A DNA stretch of 64,000 nt from Malachius bipustulatus (lineage: Eukaryota; Arthropoda; Insecta; Coleoptera; Melyridae), in contig OU342632.1 of the NCBI GenBank assembly GCA_910589415.1, positions 36,655,637-36,719,636 on the forward strand, in the 5' to 3' direction. Made by a program: the position numbers and the translations under genes. The notes under the pieces are model-generated. The model did no database searches. It saw only the letters and a program-made list of their open reading frames with translations, and was not told where the DNA came from. Below are positions 47,093 to 57,409 of this stretch, in pieces. Each line of letters opens with the position of its first letter. The first letter of the stretch is position 1.

Positions 47093-48046
47093 CAGGGTGA
47101 TTCAGGTTTTACCTTGTTAGGGAACGATAGAGAATCAAAAAATAATATGAGTGCTCTATGAACTATATTCGGGAAATGCTTCGTTAAGAAAATACAGGGT
47201 GTTGTTAAAAGTTTTAAGAAAAAATGCTTTTTTTGAAATATACATATAAAAATTGGCTGATTGGAATAATTTGAAATTTGGCACAGTATTGCGCTAATTG
47301 AAATATATGATCTGATACTCCCAATGAAGAATTCTTCAAACCAGTGGCGGAGATCTGGGCTTGTTCTTACCTTTTTTTATAAATAATTTGCACGCCACTG
47401 ACTTTATTGAAAATTTGTTATTTTTGTTAGATACCTCATGTTGTTTAGAGAAGAAAAGTCATGGTACGTTTTTGTCCTAGGACGCACAGTTTCCGAGATA
47501 CTTCATAATGTAGGAACCCGTACGAGATAAAATATCATAAAAATCAATGCTATTGAGTTTTTCCAGAAGTTAATCATTTTTGTGATCGTATTGCATTACA
47601 AAAAGCTTGCATGAGTGCCAACATTGTGGAATATCTTGAAAACAGTGCGTCCTACAACAAAAACGTAAGACGACTTTTCTTCTCTAAACAAAATGAGGCA
47701 TCTAACAAAAATAACAAATTTTCATTAAAGTCAGTGGCGTGCAAATTATTTATTAAAAAAGGTAAGAACAAGCCCAGATCTCCACCACTGGATTGAAGAA
47801 TTCTTCATTGGGAGTATCAGATTATATATTTCAATTAGCACAACTACTGTGCCAAATTTCAAACTATTCCAATCAGCCAATTTTTATATATTTCAAAAAA
47901 ACGCATTTTTTCTTACAACTTTAACACCCTGTATTTTTTTAACGAAGCACATCCCGAATATAGTTCATAGAGCAAACTCATACTATTTTTCGATTCTCTA
48001 TCGTTTCGTTCCCTAGAGTTAACAAGGTAAAACCTGAATCACCCTG
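47093..48046. mobile_element. Concentric palindrome with 59-bp CAGTGGCG modules
   Basis: Outer CAGGGTGATTCAGG (47093) to CACCCTG (48040-48046), TA on both sides. An inner shell runs from CAGGGTGTTGTTAAAAG (47195) to CACCCTG (47925-47931). Farther in, a 59-bp module bounded by CAGTGGCG and CGCCACTG at 47342-47400 is mirrored at 47732-47790. The ORF at 47611 is arm sequence, not a gene. Confidence 0.8.
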
Positions 48047-48058
48047 TATAGGATCATA

Positions 48059-48785
48059 CAGTGTGACCCATTTGTTCTTGAAACACCCTGTAGAATCTTA
48101 ATTTATGGTGCGATTTTAAAGAAATTTCTTTTAAATCATAGAGCTTGATAAACTATATTTTGGGAGCAAAAAGCGTCTCATTCCTACAAAATCCAGGGCC
48201 TACTAGATCAGTGTTTACTTGTAAAATCTCAAAAATTCATATTAGCGATTTTTTTAGAAAAAAACTCTGAACGCCACTGGATTCACCAGCCCTCAAAACG
48301 GTACTATCAAAAGCTATCATAAGTAAAAATTAAAAAAAAAAAAATAAAAAAAAAAATTATAAATAAAAAATTATAATTAAAAAATTAAAGTACCTACATT
48401 ATCACCAACTAGACGTACAATTTCTATTTTGTCTCTCTTGACCTTTTCGAATAAATTAATGAAAATTCGAGTATTATTATGATTTTATAAAATAACTGCA
48501 AGATCCTTATTACTCTGACATTTCCAATAAAATTTAGTACAGTACCGTTTTGAGGGCTGGTGAATCCAGTGGCGTGCACAGTTTTTTTCTAAAAAAATCG
48601 CTAATATGAATTTTTGAGATTTTACAAGTAAACACTGATCTAGTAGGCCCTGGATTTTGTAGGAATGAGACGCTTTTTGCTCCCAAAATATAGTTTATCA
48701 AGCTCTATGATTTAAAAGAATTTTTTTTAATCGCACCATAAATTAAGATTCTACAGGGTGTTTCAAGAACAAATGGGTCCCACTG
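48059..48785. mobile_element. Palindrome ended by 32-bp modules
   Basis: Outer CAGTGTG 48059 to CCCACTG 48785, TA on both sides. Each end is a 32-bp module: 48059-48090 runs CAGTGTG to CACCCTG, and 48754-48785 is its inverted copy, each followed by TA. The long arms inside (for example the AGAGCTTGATAAACTATATT region) are inverted to about 48730. A poly-A/AT spacer lies near 48330-48390. Confidence 0.8.
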
Positions 48786-48799
48786 TAGAATGAAGTAAT

Positions 48800-49430
48800 C
48801 AGTTTAATTAATTTTTTACGTTCGGCCACCAGCGGTAAAAACTGTAATTTGTTGGTGGTGGTAAAGTGGCCAAAACAATTGGATTTTTCTTCAGTACATC
48901 GGTAGAAATCAATTAATAAAATCACAATCGCTGAAAATATATATCAAAAAACTAATTACAAGGCTTTAATTAAATAAAATAAAATACATAAAATATAGAA
49001 ATGACAGGTAGCATGATTGATATATGGTAGTAATAAAAGTGACCAATAAACTGAATGGGATAGGGGCTAGGTACTATAAATCCTAAGTAATCATTCAGAA
49101 CAATGCCCATTCAAGTTCAATGGCATACACTATAATAAATTGGGGACTGTTCCCTTCCCATAGAAAGGATTTATGGTAGATAACTACCCTCTTCAGATTA
49201 TTGTCACTTTTATTACTACCATATATCAATAATACCTCACATTTATGTATTTTATTTATTTAAAACCTTGTAATTGGTTTTTTGATATTTCTATTCCACG
49301 ATTTTGATTCTATTAATCGATTTCTATCGATGTATTGAAAAAAAATCGAGTTGTTTGGGCAACTTTATTACCAAATTACAGCATTTTATCGCTGATGTAT
49401 CGCAAAGTTTCAATTTTTTTATCTTTAAAA
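48800..49430. mobile_element. Palindromic family F, copy 1
   Basis: Left arm from CAGTTTAATTAATTTTTTAC with GTTCGGCCACCAGCGGTAAA; the right arm is its diverged inverse to about 49430. Interior words such as GGTAGTAATAAAAGTGACC are mirrored about the centre. It shares arms with copy 2 at 51860-52480. Confidence 0.7.
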
Positions 49431-50546
49431 TTAACCGCTATTTCGTGGGTGGACATAAGTGATGGACCACTCTGTACAATAAATATCGATTATTGATTGA
49501 CAACAGCTGAATAAAGTGATCAATAGATTTTCATGTCAGGAGATAGTTGTCAAACAACAAAAAACAATTTTCAGCAAGTCTTTTTTACATGCCATGTGTT
49601 TGGTTTATAAGATTGTGAATCGTGAATAATGATGCAATTAAACAATAAATCAGGCCGCGGAGGAACTGTCTATTTTTTTTACCTCGACGGTCGGTTGTCG
49701 GGGTCACCTCTCACACCTTATGATCAAATGATTAATAATACATTATCACCTTTCTACAGGATTTTGTTTGTTTAAAAAAATAATTCAAAGTAATCTTTTA
49801 GCTCTGTTAGAGCATTTTTGTTAAGCAATGTTTACTGGGTGATGGTGATGGCGCTTTTATAATGAAATCAATTTAGGCTTAAAGTAGGTACAAATAATTG
49901 TAGGGTTGGTATAAAAATTAATCAAGTGATAGGCGCGAACAGATATTCATTAATATTTAATCAATGGACCGATATACCTACTTAAATCTTGAAGAAAGGT
50001 GCTTGTGTCCACTGTAAATCAATAATCAATCAGTATGCGAAATAACCATTTGGAAGTGCGAAATTATACAACTAGTCGTGTTTATAAATAACTCATTCTA
50101 GTGTTTTAAATAAATATCACATTAGCATATCAACAAATTTGGTAACAGAAATAAGTCTGACACAATACACATAATACACCTATAGGTTGCTCTTGTGACC
50201 CATCGTTGAAATCTTTTCAGTTCATCTCCGGTATAAACACCACGAAGATTATACCGATAAATTCACAATAACGATCCAGTTACACTGTAATTATGTGGGA
50301 AATATTTGATTATTTACGTAGATTAAAACTGTAATGTAGAAACCTAATGGAGATTTAACTTTAACTCAGCAGGCCTTGCTGTGTCTGTGTGTCTTGTCTC
50401 TGTGATCATCCGCTTCAAAGGATCATAACTATAATTATCACAAAAAATGACTTAGGTACTTAATTACTTTTTTTCTATACCTATTATGGGGTTACCGATA
50501 TGAATTACATATAAGTATAACCTATTAATAAAAGTAGCTACTCACC
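49431..50546. other. AT-rich intergenic
   Basis: No gene or element recognised. Confidence 0.35.
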
Positions 50547-50765
50547 GATTTACGATGTTTTTAATAAATTCGCAGAAACACACTATACTTTGCATATGTT
50601 GAATATAAATGTCCTTGCACCGAATCCTTGCTGCCAGGTTTACAAACACAGCTGTACGATTTTGAACGCACGGACGTAATTTGATTTGGAACTTTTGCCA
50701 GTTTTTTCCCGGAATCACGGCGAAGAACGGAAGAACTACCACGACGTGGCCATGTTGATCTCACC
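50547..50765 (-). other. Candidate non-coding 5' exon of hillarin
   Basis: On the - strand a TTTACAG acceptor (about 50766) opens a less AT-rich segment that ends at a strong GTGAGT donor (50541-50546). No large ATG-led frame fits a known family. Hillarin needs a further 5' exon upstream of 33941 on this strand, and no gene intervenes. The intron would be 16.6 kb. RNA evidence is required to accept it. Confidence 0.3.
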
Positions 50766-50779
50766 TCTTCACTGTAAAC

Positions 50780-51309
50780 CAGGTTTCTGTTTTCTCTAAA
50801 ATAATTGTAATCAACTCGCGTACCTGCTTGCTTGTGTGCCTATGCTGCCCGTTCACCTGTTGCGATAGCGCAAGGTTGCCACGTTCATTTCCTGCAGGAT
50901 TTTTCTAGGTACATACTTCTTGCTCTGCTATATAAACTATAATATTTACATTTATACAGGGTATATTTATACAGGTATACAGGGACAGGGTGATTTTCAA
51001 AATGGCCTATTAAGTATTGGAAGTACATAATGGAGAACCAGTTAAGCTTGAGAAGTTCAAATTTTGGCGATAGATAGAATATATCGAATGAAAATATTTC
51101 CAAAAATGGCGACCCTTCCGGTTAACCGGAATACCAATTTTGTTATTTTGAATGGGGCACCCGATCTATTATTAAATTTTTCAAACTGTCTAAGTGAACC
51201 CAAATATACAAAGAACGTTTTTGCAGTTGGAGTCTAAAATTTGTAGTTTTTGATAAGAATTACAAACAAGAAGTGGAAAAAAAAATTTTCAACATGTTTT
51301 TTTCAACAT
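50780..51309. other. Intergenic with clustered transposon ends
   Basis: CAGGGTATATT (about 50957) and CAGGGTGATTTTCAAAATGG (about 50986) are single ends without a nearby partner. The sequence before 50880 is GC-richer and could be a promoter on the - strand. Confidence 0.35.
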
Positions 51310-51832
51310 TTCCACATAATTCAGGGTAGGGCGTCCAGTAGTATAAGTGTCAGTACACGGGGATCTTGCGGAAACGGTAAGAGATACTAAATCGGTTAGA
51401 TTAAAAAAAGTTGAACAATTTCAAGCTTATTATCAAGAAACAAAACAAAAATATTTTCAGTAACTGCTGAAATATCCTGAAAAACAGAAAAATCGTGATT
51501 TCTTATTTTAGCCACGTTGACGAAAATGATAACAATTTTTTGTAGGTTTACTTAAGTCCTCAGAAACTAGGCTTTGACATTACAAAAATTTTCAAAGTCT
51601 ACTAGGTGCGATAGTTTCCATTGTCAAGTTTTTATTTTCTTATGGTCGTCATATTATTTTTTAATAAAATATAACCAAAATATCCTAAATTTTGTTTTAG
51701 ATCCTTAATAAGCATAAAATTGTGCAACTTTTCTCCAATTTAACAGATTTTTTCGTATCTCTTACAATTCCCAAGATATCGTACAGAATTACTCATTATG
51801 TCCACCAGCAAATGAACCACCCTGTACGATTT
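51310..51832. mobile_element. Degenerate palindromic element
   Basis: GGAAACGGTAAGAGATAC near 51370, with the following roughly 80 bp, is inverted at about 51690-51785. The right boundary CACCCTG is at about 51819-51825; the left end is unclear (CAGGGTAGGGCG near 51323). Confidence 0.55.
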
Positions 51833-51859
51833 TGGTAAAAAGAATGAAAAAATATGAGT

Positions 51860-52480
51860 CAGTTTAATTATTTTGTTTTCGTTCGGCCACCAGCGATAAA
51901 AACTAATTTGGTAGTAAACTGGCAAAAAAAAATTTTCTCTCATTGGTAAAAATCGATTAATAAAAAACAAAATCTCTGAAAAGTAATATCAAAAAACTAA
52001 TAACCGGGCTTTAATAATTAAATAAAATACATAAAATATGGAAATGACAGGTAGAATGATTGATTATAGTATAGTAATCAAACATATCAAGACCAAACAT
52101 AGTACCTGGTAGTATTTGGTAGTAGCAAACAAGACATGGTTGTAATAAAAGTGACCAATATTCTGAAGAAGGTCGTTACTTTCTCTTCCATAAATCCTTA
52201 ATAGGTAGCCTATGTAAACAGTCCCCAATGTGGTGTGCCGTAGAACTCGAATGGGCATTACCCTGATTGCTTATTTAAGATTTATGGTAGATACCTACCC
52301 CATTCAGATTTTTGGTCACTTTTATTACTACCATATTTCAATTATTATTCTACCTGTAATTTCCATTTATTGTATTTCATTTAATTAATGTCTTGTTATT
52401 AGTTTTTTTTTAATATTTCTTTTTAGCGATTACAGTTTTTACCGCTGGTGGCCAAACGAAAATAAAATTAATTAAACTGA
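51860..52480. mobile_element. Palindromic family F, copy 2
   Basis: Arms start CAGTTTAATTATTTTG (51860) and end TTAATTAAACTG (52480), with GTTCGGCCACCAGCG mirrored near 52446. Interior matches copy 1 (48800-49430) throughout. About 620 bp, no ORF. Confidence 0.75.
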
Positions 52481-52503
52481 TTATGCCATTCTATGGTCCT
52501 ATA

Positions 52504-53056
52504 CAGGGTGTTCTACAAGCTCTATGACAAACTTTGACAGATGGTAGGTTGCTTGATTTTAAACATATATTTTTTAATAAACATGGGTCCGATTCGTTTT
52601 TGTTTAGAAGTTACAAGCATTTAAAAAATCGTAATTTTTCAAGTTCAAGGCCCTGTAAAAGGAAAACGGTTCAAGATAGAGAAAAACGGCTTACATGTCC
52701 CTATTTTAACTTTTTATAGACTATCCTATGGTATAGAAACACTTGTACTTTCTTTGATTTTTTTAAATGTGGAGAAATCTCAGATTTTTTCAAATTTTTT
52801 ATCACCCTGTATAAACATTTCATCTACATCATTGGATAGTACATGAAAAGTTAAAATAGGGACATGTAAGCCGTTTTTCTCTATCTTGAACCGTTTTCCT
52901 TTTACAGGGCCTTGAACTTGAAAAATTACGATTTTTTAAATGCTTGTAACTTCTAAACAAAAATGAATCGGACCCATGTTTATTAAAAAAAATATGTTTA
53001 AAATCAAGCAACCTACCATCTGTCAAAGTTTGTCATAGAGCTTGTAGAACAGCCTG
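52504..53056. mobile_element. Palindrome with DD41D-element ends and a foreign core
   Basis: CAGGGTGTTCTACAAGCTC (52504) to CAGCCTG (53050-53056), TA on both sides. The outer 120 bp of each arm equals the terminal repeat of the 44252-44965 transposon. The inner arm (about 52625-52712 and 52848-52940) with AACGGCTTACATGTCCCTAT matches the inner arm of the 54802-55655 palindrome. The spacer has a lone CACCCTG near 52804. The ORFs in the arms are terminal-repeat readthrough. Confidence 0.88.
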
Positions 53057-53340
53057 TATTAACTACACGTATCCTCAACGTTTAAATTTTTTATCTTTAA
53101 AATTAATGTCCATTTCGCGGGTGGACACAAAAGTGGTGGTCCAGCCTGTACTGCCACTTAAACTGGACATCCTGTATAATATCTAAAAGTGGCTCATCCT
53201 AAAAATAATTACAACTGTGCAGTGTGTCTCTATTAGATAAACGCGAGAGCATAAATAGGAAATTTTTGCAACAGAAAATTGTATTCTCCTGAAAATGCTT
53301 GAAAATTAATCAGCTAAAAAAATATCACCGAAAATGTTTC

Positions 53341-53852
53341 TTTTTAGCGCATCGCCTCTGAAAGACGATTTTTCAGTAGCTTAATAGCCGGCGGAATGAC
53401 GCATATAATTGCAGCCCTACATGCAATAGCGGCTCGCTTCCAAGCGTACATAATATTCCAGCCCGCAACCAACGTTTTTTCTGGCCCTTGGGCGGACAGA
53501 TTTGATCGTTACCATAACAACTACTGTAGGTTGTTATCAGTTAGTGATTGCGCGGCAGGTGAGAGCTCGGCAGCGAAATTCAAGCACACAGCTGACAACT
53601 ACCGAGACCACGATACGCGCCTATTTCAATCAAGTCTAAACGAGCTGGAAATATAATAATAACAGGTAGGTACCTATCTAATTATAACGATTAACGGGGG
53701 TTACTAGTTTATGAGGTTTCGTCAATAAAGCAACAAAATGAACGCTGGACAGGAAAATGACACTGACAGTGAATTAATTTGTACGCCACCACATATTCGC
53801 CAACAAGTTAACAAGCCAAAGTATTCAGTGTTCTAACGCGATGCGCTAAAAA
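53341..53852. other. GC-richer island with an 86-aa ORF, between inverted 11-mers
   Basis: TAGCGCATCGC (about 53345) and GCGATGCGCTA (about 53838) are inverted. Between them 53396-53656 (+) is open for 86 codons with no recognised motif and contains a donor-like GGCAGGTGAGAGC near 53556. It may be a promoter/first exon or a small element. I cannot decide. Confidence 0.3.
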
Positions 53853-54800
53853 ATAGCGTCTATATCTCGGCCGGACCCGAAGTCCATTTAAGCTCGTATT
53901 CAATTGACCCTCGCTCCGCTCGGCCCGATAACTTCATACTCGCTGAAATGAACTTCTTTCCGCCCTTGATATAGAATATACTATTTCATCCCTATAGGGT
54001 GGCAAAAACTCTTTACGTTACTTGGAGAAAATCAAAGAAAACTCTAAAATATAATATGTTTTCATAGCAACCAACTTCCTCTAATAGTGGTTGCTCTGGT
54101 GGTCATATACATAAATTTCAAGATGAAATTTTCAGAAACGCGATCGAGAGTTCTTGCAGTAGGGAGATTCAGAGAGATTTGACAACACCACTCAAAGTTG
54201 AACCATGAAAAGAATGTACGCTACTCGAATCGTCCTCGCGGTTCGCGTATTTTACATGCTGCTGCTGATGTCGCTCCTGCTGAGATTTTGCAGGATTGCT
54301 TCAGATTTTTTTTATTTTATAGTAATGAAAATAAGAAAATAATAAGCGGTTAATTATTTAAATTAGTTAAATAAATTAAAATAATAATTTGCTTTTAAGA
54401 AATAAAATGAAAATTTAAGTGCATTTTTATTTTAGGTATAGGTAATAAGTTGGCATATGTATATTAAACCTATGGTAATGAGTAGATAGGTACTTAATGA
54501 TCGAGTATTATTAATTACGTTTTTTAAGTACTTATACTTACCTACTTGGTTGGTTATAACAGGAAAAGAAATTTGCAAAGTAAATCATAAGTCACGATTA
54601 TGATTTTGCGCACGCCAAGAAACTATGCAACTATAATAATAATTAGAACTATTAGAGCAATTCAAATTAACAGTGAGTGAGTTGTAAAATCCTTTTAAAA
54701 CTTATCGTGCTAAGATTAACTGGGTAGATTATTTCTGATTTATTTATAACTTTAAAAATTATTATATTTAATCCAACCATCAATCAATTTACATGCACAT
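53853..54800. other. Intergenic
   Basis: GC-richer until about 54300 (CGGCCGGACCCG near 53870, CTGCTGCTG near 54258), then AT-rich. No gene recognised. Confidence 0.35.
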
Positions 54801-54801
54801 A

Positions 54802-55655
54802 CAGTGTGGAAGAGCCAAATGGAATAAATTCGATAATAAATCAATGCAGATGGGTGCTAAAAAACGCTCGGACACGTCGATTAGTATTTTTGGTTGCGCA
54901 TTTTTTTCAATGAAAACTTTTTATACAGGGTGTGTCGTGTAACAGTGCTCAATACCAACTTTCTTCTTTCAAATCAAACACCCTATATATTATTACATTT
55001 TCAGATTGCCTGAAAAAATGTAATAATAATGGTGTTTATAATTCAAATTTGTAACGAGTGATTTTTGAGTTATAAACAAATGAAAATAGCAATTTTTAAT
55101 TTTCAAAACAGTGTGTACACCGATAACGGCTCAAGATGTCGGAAAACGGTTCACATGTCCCTATCTTAACTTTTCATTTAGAGCTCTATTAGGTATAGTT
55201 TAAATTTTTATACAGGGTGATGAAAATTATCAGATTTTTAATCACCCTGTATAAAAATTTCATCCACACAATAGGATACTACATGAAAAATTAGGATAGA
55301 GACATGTAAGCCGTTTTCCGACATCTTGAGCCGTTATCGGTGTACACTGTTTTGAAAATTAAAAATTGCTATTTTCATTTGCTTATAACTCAAAAATCAC
55401 TCGTTACAAATTTGAATTATAAACACCATTATTATTACATTTTTCAGGCAATCTGAAAATGTAATAATATATAGGGTGTTTGATATAAAAGAAGAAAGTT
55501 GGTATTGAGCACTGTTACACGACACACCCTGTATAAAAAGTTTTCATTGAAAAAAATGCGCAACCAAAAATACTAATCGACGTGTCCGAGCGTTTTTTCG
55601 CAACCATCTCCATTGATTTATTATCGAATTTATTCCATTTGGGTTTTCCACACTG
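54802..55655. mobile_element. Concentric palindrome with four shells
   Basis: End pairs: CAGTGTG 54802 / CACACTG 55655; CAGGGTG 54926 / CACCCTG 55531; CACCCTA 54979-54985 / TAGGGTG 55472-55478; CAGGGTG 55213 / CACCCTG 55249. Midpoints are 55228.5, 55228.5, 55228.5 and 55231. TA flanks the outer pair, the second pair and the innermost pair. Arms are nearly identical across all layers, with no ORF. Confidence 0.88.
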
Positions 55656-55659
55656 TATA

Positions 55660-57070
55660 CAACGTGAAACGTGGTTAAGGCTGCTAGTGCTTTTGGAGAC
55701 ACTTTCCTTCTACCATACACATACGCATGGACGATTTTTGTCTAATTTTATCAAATATACATTTTTGTTGATATACCAAGTTACCTTATAGAATAATAAT
55801 TTAAGAACTATATATAACTATAGAAAATAGATAACTATTTTCTTATACGAGGTCTGTTCAGAAAATACACGGACTATTTTTGAGTTGCGCGGCTCCAGTT
55901 GGTTCTAGAAGAATCCGCTTGGTGTCCCTACATTATATACTTTATTTTTTATTTAGATGGATTCCACCAAGTCAAAATTCTAGGGGAACGATTGGCAACA
56001 AGACTGATTAGGTTGGTTATGGTGATAGTTGTTACTAAAATAGTCACTGGAATAGTTACTAAATTAATTTAGGTTATGTCGATTAGTTGAAATGTCATTT
56101 TATTTCAAAATTTAAAATTCGAAAAACTATAAAGGCAATTTTTAGAGTTAAATTGGAAAATTTTAGAGACTTGTAAGTGTAAGTACCTAGCTATTTACTC
56201 TTATAAATCTTATGTATGTAGGATTAGACCAATTCCTTCTAGTTTTATGTAAAAATGTTGAAAATAGAAGATCTATTATTGACAAAAAATAGGGGTAGGT
56301 ACTTAACATTATTTAATCATTTTTTAAGAATTTCTTAATTAAGGAATCTGATTAAACTGTATTTTTGCTTAATCTGGAGAAACATCTTTGAATCGCTATT
56401 GTTTATAGCATTTGATGATTAATTCGTTTCTTTCTTTTGAAATAAATTTACCTGCCTGAGCATTTTAATAATTTTGAATTTGATAATTTGGTTTGTCAAT
56501 TTGACAACTTCAACTTTTCAAGTTTCTGGCGTTTCGCTGTAACTAGAATACCGAATGAGGACCCAGACCTAGTTTTCGCAAAACGTCATTGGATATAGGC
56601 AATCCAAGCAAAAGTTAATTTTATCCTCAAAAAACGAATAACTACTAAAAAAGGACTGTTTTCGAAGAAAATAAAGTAATTTGAAGTTTTTAATTTGCGT
56701 TTTATAACAGTGCAACTTACAACAAGGAAACATGTTTTGCAGGTGACGTCATATATACTTATACCAGAATCGGGGAATGTTCCCGTTACTTTAGTCACAA
56801 CGTAAATTTTTTGTCAAGGTCAAGAAAACAGGCTACCATCCGACAATATGAAAATTACTGTTTAAACATTGCACAGGGTACCAACTTAACAGCTGTTTGA
56901 CAAGTCCATCTAAATAAAAAATAGACTTTACATAAATTTATACCTACAGATCAGCTGATGAAAATAGGTTATTTTCCGATTGCAGATTTTTCATAATTTG
57001 CTAAGTAGCTAGGCGGTTTTTAGTGAAGTGTGGTTTTTCGTTAGTCGGATTTTACAAAGGGTGACCTAAA
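55660..57070. other. Intergenic with a mariner-like end
   Basis: GAGGTCTGTTCAGAAAATAC at about 55850 resembles a mariner terminal repeat. A 27-bp inverted repeat (TTTATTTTTTATTTAGATGGA) is found at about 55950 and, inverted, near 56905-56930. It could bound an old element of about 1 kb; no transposase frame is seen. Confidence 0.4.
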
Positions 57071-57079
57071 ATACCTTAA

Positions 57080-57393
57080 ACTATAATACAGGAAACTCTC
57101 ACTGAAATACATGCATTTAGTTGACGACACTGAGACTAGCGACATCTATTGGTTTGGGGTGGTCCTAGCACCAAAATTAGTATGTGAATTGGGTTGATTT
57201 CTTTGCATATCTCGCAGGTTACACAACCCCGCTGAAGTAATTTTGACAATAGTTTCATTTTACTATTTAGATTGAAATGAACGAAAGTAATAATTAATTG
57301 TTTATATCGTTGTTAGGTCCGACCCGAAACGTTAGATAGGTATGGCATTTAATTTTGTCGCTGCTTTTTGAGCTTAATTTCCTGTATTATAGT
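57080..57393. mobile_element. TTAA-flanked MITE (piggyBac-like insertion site)
   Basis: Perfect 16-bp inverted ends ACTATAATACAGGAAA at 57080-57095 and 57378-57393, with TTAA outside each (57076-57079 and 57394-57397). The inverted repeat extends to 22 bp with the flanking bases. 314 bp, no ORF. TTAA duplication suggests piggyBac. An 11-bp direct repeat GGGTGACCTAA also flanks it (57059 and 57398). Confidence 0.65.
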
Positions 57394-57409
57394 TTAAGGG
57401 TGACCTAAC

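Noticed and set aside
52534..53026. ORFs sharing the N-terminus of the DD41D transposase frame
   Set aside because: They are the terminal inverted repeats read through and end in unrelated core sequence.
53396..53656. 86-aa ORF as a protein gene
   Set aside because: No recognisable motif and an internal donor-like site; kept only as an unexplained island.
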